This document shows, in pieces, positions 1 through 8,760 of a stretch of DNA of 64,000 nucleotides. The DNA is from Prevotella sp. (GTDB lineage Bacteria > Bacteroidota > Bacteroidia > Bacteroidales > Bacteroidaceae): the NCBI GenBank assembly GCA_017462915.1, contig JAFTQG010000034.1, positions 1 to 64,000 of the forward strand, given 5' to 3'. A program made the position numbers and the translations under genes. Under the pieces are notes generated by a model. It had not been told where the DNA came from. It saw only the letters and a program-made list of their open reading frames with translations, and made no database searches. Within the stretch, counting starts at the first letter, position 1. Each line of letters begins with the position of its first letter.

Positions 1-96
1 GCAGCGGCATTCCTGCTGAAACACGGAATGACATACCTCCCCAAACAGCCTTTTACAAGACCTGATTTATACAAAGAAAGACATCATCATGAATAA
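1..96 (+). CDS. 3' end of an unidentified upstream gene (partial)
   Basis: Frame 1 is open from the window edge to a TAA at 94-96, giving about 31 residues (ending DLYKERHHHE). Its stop overlaps the ATG of the next gene in the pattern ATGAATAA, the same junction seen at 1733-1740, which suggests translational coupling in one operon. The fragment is too short to assign a family, and another frame is also open for about 20 codons, so this is only a likely gene end. Confidence 0.4.
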   Translation, partial: AAAFLLKHGMTYLPKQPFTRPDLYKERHHHE

Positions 97-1342
97 AATC
101 AATCTGCTTACCTTCGCTTCTGTCTTCCAGAAGCAGGAGTATGAGTCTATACGCAGGGCACACGAAGCCCTGTTTGACGCTCTTGAGCAACACTTCAAAG
201 TAAACGTGATATTCGAGAAAGACCTCGACAGTGTCATGATAGACCAGCTTGAGGGCAAGACTCTCGTCTTCATAGCCACAGGAGGCACGGAGGGCATGGT
301 GGTGAAAAACTACCACAGACTGCCAAAACCGCTGACTCTGCTCACAGACGGCAAGGCAAATTCCCTTGCCGCTTCGCTCGAGCTCTCCTGCTGGACAAGA
401 CAGCAGGGAGACACCTGCACCATACTGCACGGTGACATGGAGAGCATCATTGCATCAATAGAAAACGGCACGGCAGACACCCCTAGCGCCACGAACGACA
501 ATGCCATGCACCTCCAGACATCACCCCTTGCAGGTTGCAGGATAGGTGTCATGGGCGAACCCTCCGACTGGCTTGTGGCAAGCGATGTCGACTACGCCCT
601 CGCACGTGAACGCTGGGGAGTGGAATATGTGGACATCAGCCTCGACACCGTCAACGGATACTACGCCGAGGTGAAGGAGGAGGATGTGGCGGAACTCACC
701 GACAAGTTCATCAGCGATGCCATTTCGTGCAAGGAACCCGACCGCAACGAGGTTGTAAAGGCCATGCGTCTCTATCTCGCACTGCAACGCATAGCAGACG
801 AGCAGAAGCTGGATGCCCTGACAGTGCAGTGCTTCAGCCTCATCCCGACGACAGGAACCACAGGATGCCTGGCACTGGCCTTGCTCAACGACAACGGCAT
901 AATAGCCGGTTGTGAGGGAGACCTTGCATCGATATTCACCATGCTTCTCGCCAACCGCGTCACGGGTCAGGGTGCATTCATGGCAAATCCGTCGCACATC
1001 TGCCGTGAGACGGGCGAGATACTGTTCGCACATTGCACGATAGGCCTACGCCAGACAGAGGGCTATATCATAAGAAGCCACTTCGAGAGCGACTCCGGCG
1101 TGGCGATACAAGGTATCATGCCGACAGGCAGGGTTACCGTGATGAAATGCGGAGGCAAAGGTCTCGAACGGTCATTCGTCGCCGGAGGCGTTATCCTGGA
1201 GAACCAGGACGACTGTCGCAAATGCCGCACGCAGATACTCGTGAAGCTCGACAAGCCCGAGGATGCTGCCTATTTCCTTGAAAACAGCATAGGCAATCAC
1301 CACATCATCGTCATAGGCGACTACACAGAGAGATTCAAATAA
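89..1342 (+). CDS. L-fucose/L-arabinose isomerase-family protein
   Basis: A 417-residue cytoplasmic protein that I recognise as an L-fucose isomerase-like protein of the fucose/arabinose isomerase superfamily. It is shorter than classical FucI (about 590) or AraA (about 500). The N-terminal part (residues 1-130) looks like a Rossmann-type domain with LVFIATGGTEG. The C-terminal half carries the conserved-looking stretches SLIPTTGTTGCLAL (about 251-264), CEGDL and GQGAFMANPSH, where metal and substrate residues (E and H) would be expected. The start ATG overlaps the stop of the preceding frame. The true sugar substrate cannot be read from the sequence; many such proteins in Bacteroidetes are annotated only as isomerase-like. 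A strong terminator follows. Confidence 0.8.
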   Translation: MNKINLLTFASVFQKQEYESIRRAHEALFDALEQHFKVNVIFEKDLDSVMIDQLEGKTLVFIATGGTEGMVVKNYHRLPKPLTLLTDGKANSLAASLELSCWTRQQGDTCTILHGDMESIIASIENGTADTPSATNDNAMHLQTSPLAGCRIGVMGEPSDWLVASDVDYALARERWGVEYVDISLDTVNGYYAEVKEEDVAELTDKFISDAISCKEPDRNEVVKAMRLYLALQRIADEQKLDALTVQCFSLIPTTGTTGCLALALLNDNGIIAGCEGDLASIFTMLLANRVTGQGAFMANPSHICRETGEILFAHCTIGLRQTEGYIIRSHFESDSGVAIQGIMPTGRVTVMKCGGKGLERSFVAGGVILENQDDCRKCRTQILVKLDKPEDAAYFLENSIGNHHIIVIGDYTERFK

Positions 1343-1366
1343 GGTCTGTAAAGACATAAGACAACA

Positions 1367-1410
1367 TGCCGTCCCCTGGAGCACAGAGTTCCAAGGGACG
1401 GCACTTTATT
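1367..1410 (+). terminator. Rho-independent terminator after the isomerase-like gene
   Basis: An inverted repeat (left arm TGCCGTCCC with CTGG, right arm CCAAGGGACGGCA) with a short loop is followed by TTTATTTT, 25 bp after the stop codon at 1342. Confidence 0.8.
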
Positions 1411-1523
1411 TTAAATAAGGCATACACCACACCCGTCAGACATCATGTATTATCATAGGATTTTCCGATAGCCGCCATTCACACTAACGTATATCACCGC
1501 TTCCGCAGTCCACGGAAAAGGAA

Positions 1524-1532
1524 TACCTTTGC
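1524..1532 (+). promoter_or_regulatory. Bacteroidetes -7 element (TACCTTTGC)
   Basis: TACCTTTGC fits the Bacteroidetes -7 consensus TAnnTTTG and lies 29 bp upstream of the small membrane-protein ORF that heads the exporter operon. No clear TTG -33 element is visible at the usual distance, so the assignment rests on the -7 box. Confidence 0.5.
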
Positions 1533-1560
1533 ACCGGAAATCAATAAAAATGCAACGATT

Positions 1561-1740
1561 ATGTCAGCAATCATCTACAATCCCCATGCAGCATGGCTCA
1601 TCATAGGATGCGCGGCAATGGTATTACTCGTGACGTTCGGCGGCGGACTCTGTCACAGACTCTCCCTGTTCAACAAGAAACACCACATACTTGAGTGGGA
1701 AAACGGCTCTATCTATGACTGGGACGACGACGATGAATAA
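1561..1740 (+). CDS. Small single-pass membrane protein (59 aa) upstream of ThrE genes
   Basis: ATG at 1561 opens a 59-residue frame ending TAA at 1740. Residues 10-30 (WLIIGCAAMVLLVTFGG) form one transmembrane segment; the C-terminus is strongly acidic (YDWDDDDE). It follows a -7 element by 29 bp and its stop overlaps the start of the exporter gene (ATGAATAA at 1733-1740), so it is probably translationally coupled to it. I do not recognise a family. A role as an accessory subunit of the exporter is inference from the coupling alone. Confidence 0.65.
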   Translation: MSAIIYNPHAAWLIIGCAAMVLLVTFGGGLCHRLSLFNKKHHILEWENGSIYDWDDDDE

Positions 1741-2509
1741 CGAGAGACACGCAGGGAAGCTCGGGAAATTCCTGTGCAGCTACGCCACGACACTGCTGGA
1801 ATGTGGCGCGACGACCGTCAGGATAGAGAAGAATGTCGAACGCATGGCGAAGGCATACGGCAGCAATGCCGAGATAAGCATCTATCCGCGACATGTAGAG
1901 GTAGTGCTCATGGACGACGATAACGGCAGGACCTCGCTTTGCAGCAAGGCGATAAGCGGAAGCCATATCAATTTCTCCACCGTCACCGCCCTGAGCAAAC
2001 TGAGCTGGAACTGTCTCGACCGCCATACTCCACTGACCGTAGCGATGAGGCAATACAGGCGCATCGTCAGCACCGAGCGCATACCTCCGTATGCCGTGAC
2101 ACTGCTTGCGGCAATCGCAAACGCGTCGTTCTGCCGCCTGTTTGAAGGCGACTGGCAGGCCATGGCTGTCGTCTTTGCCGCCACAGCCTGCGGTTTCCAT
2201 CTCAAAGAGACGATGTGCAGGAGATTCCATGTCGACATACGTCTCGCCACAATAGTCGCCGGATGCGTCTCGGCTATACTGTCATGCTCCTGCTATGTCT
2301 TCAATATCGGCAACACTCCCGACACGGCATTGGCAACGAGCGTGCTCTACCTCATCCCCGGCATACCGTATCTGAACGCCGTGAGCGACCTCATAAACGG
2401 GCATCATATCTGCGCCATGAGCCGGTTGATACACGCCGTGACCATCACCGTATGCCTGTCCGCAGGACTGTATCTCGGAATCGCGCTGATAAAGTCCTGT
2501 GCCGGATGA
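1733..2509 (+). CDS. Threonine/serine exporter, ThrE N-terminal-type subunit (DUF1212)
   Basis: Resembles the N-terminal half of the ThrE amino-acid exporters (DUF1212 family). From the ATG at 1733 it is 258 residues, starting MNNERHAGKLG. I prefer this start to an in-frame one at 1691 because it overlaps the stop of the small upstream gene. The first about 110 residues form the soluble domain, with the family-like stretch LLECGATTVRIEKNVERMAKAYG (split here for length: LLECGATTVRIE, then NVERMAKAYG). About five hydrophobic segments follow, including YLIPGIPYLNAVSDLINGH, typical of the family. The partner membrane domain is the next gene; in Corynebacterium ThrE both halves are in one chain. 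Confidence 0.85.
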   Translation: MNNERHAGKLGKFLCSYATTLLECGATTVRIEKNVERMAKAYGSNAEISIYPRHVEVVLMDDDNGRTSLCSKAISGSHINFSTVTALSKLSWNCLDRHTPLTVAMRQYRRIVSTERIPPYAVTLLAAIANASFCRLFEGDWQAMAVVFAATACGFHLKETMCRRFHVDIRLATIVAGCVSAILSCSCYVFNIGNTPDTALATSVLYLIPGIPYLNAVSDLINGHHICAMSRLIHAVTITVCLSAGLYLGIALIKSCAG

Positions 2510-2594
2510 CACGCTGACCGTGACAGGCACGCACCTCAGCCCTATAACACATTATTATATAATAGAACATACCCGACAAAACAACAGACAACAC

Positions 2595-3068
2595 ATGTTA
2601 CCATTCATCGAAGACTGTCTCTTTGCGTCAATAGCCGCCATCGGTTTCGGCAGCATCAGCAATGTCCCCGTCAAGGCTTTCACAGGCTGTGCCATACTCG
2701 CCGCCGCAGGACACGGCACGAGAACGCTCCTGACAGGTCATCTTGACATTGGCATAATACCGGCAAGCCTCGTCGGCAGCCTCATCATCGGGCTGCTGTC
2801 CATCCCCGTTGCGTCACACTGGAAAGCACCTGCAGAGAGCATGTCCTTCCCCGCCCTGCTCCCGATGATTCCCGGCATGTACGCCTACCGTGCCATACAG
2901 GCGCTGATAGCCTGCCTGCAACACTCCTCTGAGACCGACTTCATGCACCAGTTGTACCTGCTGAACTACAACGGTCTGATATGCTGCACCATCATACTCC
3001 TGATGTTTCTCGGCGTGACCGTCCCGATATTCTGTTTCAAGCGATATTCATTCTCGGCAACAAGATAA
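2595..3068 (+). CDS. Threonine/serine exporter, ThrE C-terminal-type subunit (DUF3815-like)
   Basis: From ATG 2595 this is 157 residues of almost continuous hydrophobic segments, beginning MLPFIEDCLFASIAAIGFG. LLPMIPGMYAYRAIQALI matches the conserved PGxxxYR-like motif of the second ThrE membrane domain. It follows the DUF1212-type gene by 85 bp in the same direction. The two proteins together would make the split form of the exporter found in many bacteria. An upstream in-frame start (2499) would overlap the previous gene and lacks a matching sequence, so I reject it. The substrate (Thr, Ser or other small amino acids) is inferred from the family only. Confidence 0.85.
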   Translation: MLPFIEDCLFASIAAIGFGSISNVPVKAFTGCAILAAAGHGTRTLLTGHLDIGIIPASLVGSLIIGLLSIPVASHWKAPAESMSFPALLPMIPGMYAYRAIQALIACLQHSSETDFMHQLYLLNYNGLICCTIILLMFLGVTVPIFCFKRYSFSATR

Positions 3069-3086
3069 CCCGTGAAAAACGCATTA

Positions 3087-3285
3087 TAAGTAAGTCAACA
3101 AAATTAAACGATATTATATGTAACTATGCACGTATTCCAATCTTGCATGTCTAAAGCTTATTCTTTTTGGCTGTTTCCACCTTGTCACTCAGTCACATAG
3201 TCCGCTATGCTCCTTCGTTCCAAGGCAAAAACATCTCAAAAACTATTACGCTTTATACTATACATTAATTTTTTTTGACTTACTT
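3087..3285. mobile_element. MITE-like repeat family 1, copy A
   Basis: A 200-bp non-coding element bounded by 20-bp terminal inverted repeats (TAAGTAAGTCAACAAAATTA at the left, its complement with a few changes at the right). The interior contains a core (CATAGTCCGCTATGC) that recurs in the copies at 4506, 21891 and 34166. No transposase is encoded. No target-site duplication is evident. It fills most of the gap between the exporter operon and lysR. Confidence 0.8.
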
Positions 3286-3309
3286 CTCAGAAAAATAATG
3301 TAACTTTGC
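3275..3309 (+). promoter_or_regulatory. Promoter of lysR, partly inside the MITE end
   Basis: TTG at 3275-3277 and TAACTTTGC at 3301-3309 are separated by 23 bp, within the 17-23 bp range reported for Bacteroidetes promoters. The -33 TTG belongs to the terminal inverted repeat of the MITE and the -7 box lies just outside it. Transcription would start near 3314, which favours translation from 3343 over 3316. Confidence 0.55.
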
Positions 3310-3342
3310 AGCACAATGCAAGAAAACGGAAACCATATACAC

Positions 3343-4245
3343 ATGGAACTGAGACATCTGAAATCATTCATCGTGGCGGCGAGGTGCCTCAACTTCTCTG
3401 AGGCGGCACGCAGGATGTGCGTGACGCAGAGCACATTCTCGCAGACTATCAAGCAGTTGGAGGACGAACTCGGCAGCACGCTCTTCTTCCGCAACTCTCA
3501 TGAGGTGACCCTCACCGAGGCAGGCAACGAGCTTCTGCCCTTCGCGGAGAAGGCTATGCAGGCGGCTGACGACTGCACACAGCGGCTGGAGGACCTCCGC
3601 AGACTGCAGTGCGGCACACTGAGCATCGGTGTGACACACTCCTTCAACATGGTCATGCACGAGACTCTGAAGGAGTTCATGAGACGATACCCGGGCATAA
3701 GGCTGAGTATAATCTACAAACCCATGACGGAACTCATCGAGCGGCTCTCACGGCGCGAGCTCGATTTCGTGCTCTCTTTCCGTCCGCAGGGCTACTATCC
3801 GAAGCTCGAGTCGCACATACTCTTCGAGGACCACCTGTCGGTAATCGTGCGGCGCGACCATCCTTTGGCGCGGAAGAGTGAGGTATCCATGGCAGACCTC
3901 GTGGGATTCCCCGTTGCGCTCCCTGCCAAAGGTCTGCAGGCGCGCAACGTGCTGGAGTCGATAATGTCTGACGCCACCGAACTGAACGTGCGTGTCGAGA
4001 TGGACGAGGTGACGCCTCTGCTCCGCCTTGTGCGCAATACAGGCATCTGCACCATACTCTCTACCTCAGCCACAGAGGACGACGACGAGCTGTGCGCCAT
4101 CCCCATAAGGCATGAGGGCTGCCGCATGGAGGGTTGCGTGCAGACGCTCAAGGAGGGCTACAGGAAAGAGAGTGCCAAGGAGTTCATACGCATCCTCTGC
4201 GAGACCTCGCTCGTGAAGAAGCGCATAGGTGAATGGTTGAGGTAA
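3343..4245 (+). CDS. LysR-family transcriptional regulator
   Basis: A 300-residue LysR-type regulator starting MELRHLKSFIV. The N-terminal winged helix-turn-helix covers about residues 1-60 (NFSEAARRMCVTQSTFSQTIKQLE), followed by a linker helix and a periplasmic-binding-protein-like effector domain (about 90-300). A nine-residue longer start at 3316 is possible, but the promoter position makes it nearly leaderless. The gene stands alone between two inverted MITE copies and reads toward the sodium:solute symporter, which is a plausible but unproven target. Confidence 0.9.
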   Translation: MELRHLKSFIVAARCLNFSEAARRMCVTQSTFSQTIKQLEDELGSTLFFRNSHEVTLTEAGNELLPFAEKAMQAADDCTQRLEDLRRLQCGTLSIGVTHSFNMVMHETLKEFMRRYPGIRLSIIYKPMTELIERLSRRELDFVLSFRPQGYYPKLESHILFEDHLSVIVRRDHPLARKSEVSMADLVGFPVALPAKGLQARNVLESIMSDATELNVRVEMDEVTPLLRLVRNTGICTILSTSATEDDDELCAIPIRHEGCRMEGCVQTLKEGYRKESAKEFIRILCETSLVKKRIGEWLR

Positions 4246-4355
4246 ATGCAGTGGCGGTTTTCGCGCTTCCCATGTACACTCTATCACACTGATATACAAA
4301 GATATAAACCATATTAATGGCTTTTCCGCGCCAGACCGTGGAGCATACGCCATAC

Positions 4356-4437
4356 GAAGGGTGACCTTTTACACGTTAAAGGGTCACCCTTTACTATGCG
4401 AAAGGTGACCCTTCACATGGCAAAAGGTCACCTCTTA
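4356..4437. repeat. 22-bp-period array with GGT(G/C)ACC cores (array 1)
   Basis: Four GGTGACC/GGTCACC cores start at 4360, 4382, 4404 and 4426, an exact 22-bp period with alternating orientation; flanks are A-rich on one side and TTTACA-like on the other. The array begins about 110 bp after the lysR stop. Similar arrays lie at 12966, 24166 and, with another core, at 18099. There are no unique spacers, so this is not a CRISPR. Confidence 0.85.
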
Positions 4438-4505
4438 GAAACACAACGAAAACGTCCCATAACATTCCGCCCTACCCCTCTGACATCAACAAGCCACAGA
4501 CAGGT

Positions 4506-4704
4506 TAAGTAAGTCACAAAAATTAATGTATAGTATAAAACTTAGTTGTTTTTGAGGTGTTCCCGTTTTGGAACGAAGGAGCATAGCGGGCTATGTGACT
4601 AAGTGACAAGACAGAAACAGCCAAAAAGAACAAGGTTTATACATACAAGATGTAAGCATTTGCTTTATAATAGACAGTAACGGTTAATTCTGGTGACTTA
4701 CTTA
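4506..4704. mobile_element. MITE-like repeat family 1, copy B (inverted relative to A)
   Basis: Same element as copy A but in the opposite orientation: it starts TAAGTAAGTCAC, contains the core AGCATAGCGGGCTATG and ends GGTGACTTACTTA. With copy A it brackets lysR as a pair of inverted 200-bp repeats. Its right end supplies the codons of a spurious GTG start (4693) for the symporter. The gap 4246-4767 otherwise contains only array 1 and about 70 bp of spacer. Confidence 0.8.
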
Positions 4705-4767
4705 TCAAAGGAAAAAACACGGAATCGCTTGCATATATGGAGAAATATTGCGAAATTTGCAGATGAA

Positions 4768-6192
4768 ATGATACTTGCTTTAATAATAATCTACTTTGCA
4801 TCGCTCTTCCTTTTCGGCCGCCTCACCTCGGGAAAGGCCGGCAACGATGCGTTCTTCCGCGCCGAAAGGAAATCGCGGTGGTATATGGTGGCCTTCGGCA
4901 TGGTGGGGGCAAGCATATCGGGTGTGACATTCATCTCCGTCCCGGGCATGGTGATGACCCAGCAGATGACATATCTGCAGATGTGCATGGGATTTATCCT
5001 CGGATACTTTGCCGTGGCATACATACTCCTGCCGCTATACTACCGCCTTAACCTCACGTCTATATACACATATCTCGGCAAGAGACTCGGAAGAAGGAGC
5101 TACAAGACCGGCGCATGGTTCTTCCTCTTGTCCAAGCTGTCCGGTTCGGCGATAAAGTTCTATGTCGTCTGCATGCTCCTCCAGCGCTTCGTCATGGAGG
5201 GATACGGCGTGCCTTTCTGGCTGACGGCATCGGTCCTTGTCGCCATGATATGGCTGTACACCTGCCGCGGAGGCATCAAGACGCTGGTATGGACGGACAC
5301 GCTGCAGACGGCGTGCATGCTTGTTTCGGCAGGACTTATCATAGCTGCCGTGGCAGGACAGCTTGACATGCCTTTCGCCCGACTGTGGCAGACGGTATGG
5401 GAGGACAGCCATTCGCGCATATTTGTCTTCGACGATTTCAGTTCTACGCAGAACTTCTGGAAACAGTTTCTCTCCGGCATCTTCACCGTGATAGTGATGA
5501 CAGGCCTCGACCAGGATGTCATGCAGAAAAATCTTACCTGCAAGACACTGCGCGATGCACGCAAGGACATGTGCACATACGGCTTTGCCTTCCTCCCTGT
5601 CAACGCCATGTTCCTCTTTCTCGGCGTGCTTCTGATGATGCTTTGCAGCCAGCAGGGACTGGCGTTGCCTGCGAAAGGCGACGAACTGCTGCCGATGTTC
5701 GCAGCGACCGGTGCCCTCGGGACATGGGCAATGGTGCTTTTCTTCATAGGGATAATATCGACTTCCTTCTCCACCGCCGACTCTACCCTCACCTCTCTGA
5801 CGACAAGCCTATGCGTCGACATCTGCGAAGACACGGAGGACGAGAGGCTTCGCAAGAGGGTGCACATTGGCGTTGCCGTGGTGTTTGCCCTCGCCGTGAT
5901 ACTCTTCGACAGCATAGGTTCGTCGAGTGTCATCAATCTTGTGTACACCGTCGTCGGCTACACCTATGGCCCGTTGCTCGGACTGTTTGCCTTCGGACTG
6001 TTTACACGATACGGTGTGAGAGACCGATTTGTGCCTTTCGTCTGCGTAGTTTCGCCGATTCTGTGCTTCACTATAAACGAAATAGTCCATAACCTCCTTG
6101 GATACCAATTCGGTTATGAACTACTTATGTTGAACGGCCTTGTCACTTTCTCCGGCCTGATGATGCTCAGGACCGGGAGAATGACGGCTTAG
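4768..6192 (+). CDS. Sodium:solute symporter (SSF family)
   Basis: A 474-residue polytopic inner-membrane protein from the ATG at 4768, whose first helix is MILALIIIYFASLFLFG. GMVGASISGVTFISVPGMV (about residues 50-68) is the family's characteristic helix around the sodium site, and further motifs (GGIKTLVWTDTLQ; STSFSTADSTLTSL) also match SSF carriers. An in-frame GTG at 4693 would start inside the MITE terminal repeat, so I do not use it. Length and about 12-13 helices are normal. The substrate cannot be deduced. The stop codon overlaps the stop of the convergent DUF5686 gene (6189-6192). Confidence 0.9.
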   Translation: MILALIIIYFASLFLFGRLTSGKAGNDAFFRAERKSRWYMVAFGMVGASISGVTFISVPGMVMTQQMTYLQMCMGFILGYFAVAYILLPLYYRLNLTSIYTYLGKRLGRRSYKTGAWFFLLSKLSGSAIKFYVVCMLLQRFVMEGYGVPFWLTASVLVAMIWLYTCRGGIKTLVWTDTLQTACMLVSAGLIIAAVAGQLDMPFARLWQTVWEDSHSRIFVFDDFSSTQNFWKQFLSGIFTVIVMTGLDQDVMQKNLTCKTLRDARKDMCTYGFAFLPVNAMFLFLGVLLMMLCSQQGLALPAKGDELLPMFAATGALGTWAMVLFFIGIISTSFSTADSTLTSLTTSLCVDICEDTEDERLRKRVHIGVAVVFALAVILFDSIGSSSVINLVYTVVGYTYGPLLGLFAFGLFTRYGVRDRFVPFVCVVSPILCFTINEIVHNLLGYQFGYELLMLNGLVTFSGLMMLRTGRMTA

Positions 6193-8750
6193 AATGTCAT
6201 GTTGATGGCGAAACGCACACCGTTCTTTATGGCTGTGTCAAGGTCGTTGTATGAGAGACGGTGCACATAGTCCACCTCAAGGAACTTGAAGATATTGTGC
6301 ACGCCGACACAGACCTCGGCATACGGCTTGCTGCTCATGATGTTGCATCCTGCAGGAAATTGCAGCAGGATGTCACTTCCGGCGTTTTCGGGCAGGTAAG
6401 GGTTGTTCTTGTTCGTGAGCTTTCCGTACATTCCGCGGAACGATATGAACTCACGCCACTTCAGTTTCTTCAGCAACGGCACACGGTTGAAGAGCTTTCC
6501 GTTCAAATCCCATGACACATGCCACATGGCATAACGGTCGTTGAGGAACTCCATGTTGTTCATCAACTGGAACGTGTATGTGCCGGGCTGCGACATCCAG
6601 CCAAGGTTCACGCGAGGCATGATGAGCAACGGGAACGGAACGGTGTTCCATTGTGCGCCGCCTGCTACATAGATGTCGAGCTTTCCCCAGGAGTTGAGCC
6701 AGAAACGCTTGTATATCGAGGCCTCCGTAAAGTTCATCTTGTACTTTCCTCCGAGCACTCCGTCCACGGCGACAGTATGGTCTATGGCGAATATCGGTGC
6801 ATCGAGGTTTATCGGATAACGACGCTGCTTGGTGTTGATGAATGTCTCTCCCGGGGCGAAACGGAACCCGAGATGTGCTTCCGTGGTACGTATCTCCTTG
6901 TCGAAAGGCGTGCCGTCCAGCGCGCGGAACTCCATTTCGGCCGCGCCGCGGATACCCTCCGTCTTCAGTCCGATGGTCGTGGCGAAGCCGGCAAGCGTCT
7001 CGTATTTGAACTCTATCTGCTGACGGTTGTAGAAATACAGCTTGTCTATCTCGCGTGTCTTGAACGCCATGAACATGTTGTCCTTATTGGTCAAGAGGAA
7101 TTTGTCCGACGGCGACATGATGTCATACTCCGAGAGGAATGTGAACTGGCGTATAGGAAACTCCCACGGCTCCCTGTTTTTCTTGTTCAGAGACCATGTG
7201 AAGAGCGTGGAATAATACCATTTCGCACTCTCCGCACCGTAGGCAAGATAGCCGTTCCAGAAGAGATGGTTGTTCAGGGCGGCAGTGGTGCGTCCGGAAA
7301 GCCTGAAGCGCCAGCCGTCGACGATGTTCTTGTTGATGATGGTATTGACAGGGCCGATATCGAACTTTGACGGTATCGAGTCGCTGAGCGTACACTCCAC
7401 ATAGTTGTTCATGAAGGCTTTCAGCAGGAAGAGCACGGTCTTCATGCCAGGAAGGCTTGCCACACTCTTGGCAAATCCGCCTACACTCTGCTCCGATTTG
7501 GTGAGCTTCACCGTGCGGAACTGATTCCAGAAATCCGCTCCGCGGTTACGTGCGTCCTGGTCCACGACGTGCGTTGCCGTGCCGCGGAACTCACGTTTTG
7601 CCAGTTCCGTGAACTTATAGTCGGAGAGTTTCGTGGTACGTATCACGACGGCGTTATTCAACATGCGGTTGAGTTTCAGTTCGACAAGCATGTTGTCCGT
7701 GTCGAGCACCCATTGTCCGTCCGGCAGTTTCACGTATTCCTGCTCAATCTTCATGTTGTCGACGAAGTTGACATCAGACTTCTTGGGTATCGTCAGCGAC
7801 ACCTTGCGGACATGCAGCGTGGAGTCGTTCAGCACCCATATATCTCCGCGGAATCCGAAATCCTGCTGGTTGTTGGGGACAAAGGTCAGCTGTATGCACT
7901 GGTCCTTGTCTATATAACATGTGTCAACGATGTAGTAACGGTAGAATCCGATGGCGTCCTTGCCTATCGGCGATGTGAACGGAAATTGCAGGAGGCGCAC
8001 CTGATCGTCATAGATGTCGACATCAGTGAAGATGTCTTTCATCGACGCGTCAAGGATATTGCCTGCCGTCTCCACAAGATTGGCAACGCCTATAGAGCTT
8101 TCTCCAAGGACAGTAGTCTTCTCCGCACGCGGACTCTTCCTGTAAACCTTGCGCGAAACGGTCTCTGAAATCTGCACGGGGCATATCAGATTGCCGTTCA
8201 TGGGGCATACCTCTATCTGGTCAACAAGCCAGTCCTTGTTGCCCTTCTCCTTCTGTTCCTGTATGTCTTCAGGAGAGACGTTGTTCTTTGCGAGAGTAAG
8301 TTTCTGGTATTTATAGAACTCGTAGTAGTCGTTGTTGTCAAGGTCTGTCTTCTTTTTCGCGGCGATGACGCGCTTCATCAGCTCCACCGCAGGATTGTTT
8401 TTCCTTGAATACCTGTTCTTCTTTGACTTGACGACGACCTCCTCGAGCTGCTTTGTGTCCGGTTTAAGTTTCACTACTATATGGTTCTTAGTCTTCTCGT
8501 TGACGAGAATCTCCTTTGTCTTGTAACCCATAGCTGTGAAATAGAGTTTCCATCCATTGTGTCTCGCAATGGAGAAACGGCCATTATAATCCGCCGCAGT
8601 CATTACATGATGAGTGCGGTAGACAACACCGGCCATAGCGATGCTGTCGCCGGTGGCAGCGTCAATGACGACACCAGTTATCTTTTGGGAAAATGCGCCT
8701 GCTGCTATCATCAGCAGCAGGACGCATGAAATAAATAATCTTTTTACCAT
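6189..8750 (-). CDS. DUF5686 / carboxypeptidase-regulatory-like outer-membrane protein
   Basis: An 853-residue protein with a signal peptide (MVKRLFISCVLLLMIAAGAFS), then a carboxypeptidase-regulatory-like beta-sandwich (about 24-100: ITGVVIDAATGDSIAMAGV, as in TonB-dependent receptors), then a long DUF5686 region with alternating aromatic strands ending in RFAINMTF, consistent with an outer-membrane beta-barrel. It lacks an obvious TonB plug domain, so it is not a standard SusC-type receptor. The biological function of DUF5686 proteins is unknown to me. It lies 10 bp downstream of ino1 on the same strand and may be the last gene of the inositol-lipid operon. Confidence 0.85.
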   Translation of the reverse strand: MVKRLFISCVLLLMIAAGAFSQKITGVVIDAATGDSIAMAGVVYRTHHVMTAADYNGRFSIARHNGWKLYFTAMGYKTKEILVNEKTKNHIVVKLKPDTKQLEEVVVKSKKNRYSRKNNPAVELMKRVIAAKKKTDLDNNDYYEFYKYQKLTLAKNNVSPEDIQEQKEKGNKDWLVDQIEVCPMNGNLICPVQISETVSRKVYRKSPRAEKTTVLGESSIGVANLVETAGNILDASMKDIFTDVDIYDDQVRLLQFPFTSPIGKDAIGFYRYYIVDTCYIDKDQCIQLTFVPNNQQDFGFRGDIWVLNDSTLHVRKVSLTIPKKSDVNFVDNMKIEQEYVKLPDGQWVLDTDNMLVELKLNRMLNNAVVIRTTKLSDYKFTELAKREFRGTATHVVDQDARNRGADFWNQFRTVKLTKSEQSVGGFAKSVASLPGMKTVLFLLKAFMNNYVECTLSDSIPSKFDIGPVNTIINKNIVDGWRFRLSGRTTAALNNHLFWNGYLAYGAESAKWYYSTLFTWSLNKKNREPWEFPIRQFTFLSEYDIMSPSDKFLLTNKDNMFMAFKTREIDKLYFYNRQQIEFKYETLAGFATTIGLKTEGIRGAAEMEFRALDGTPFDKEIRTTEAHLGFRFAPGETFINTKQRRYPINLDAPIFAIDHTVAVDGVLGGKYKMNFTEASIYKRFWLNSWGKLDIYVAGGAQWNTVPFPLLIMPRVNLGWMSQPGTYTFQLMNNMEFLNDRYAMWHVSWDLNGKLFNRVPLLKKLKWREFISFRGMYGKLTNKNNPYLPENAGSDILLQFPAGCNIMSSKPYAEVCVGVHNIFKFLEVDYVHRLSYNDLDTAIKNGVRFAINMTF

Positions 8751-8760
8751 TCAAATGATA

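Noticed and set aside
4356..4437. CRISPR-like short repeats
   Set aside because: 22-bp units follow each other without unique spacers and no cas genes are in the window.
4693..4767. GTG start for the symporter giving 25 extra residues
   Set aside because: The extra codons come from the MITE terminal repeat and precede the first membrane helix.
5160..5948. Long minus-strand open frame opposite the symporter gene
   Set aside because: It is the antisense shadow of a clear SSF transporter, with no recognisable domain.
6519..7370. 283-codon plus-strand frame
   Set aside because: Antisense to the DUF5686 gene.
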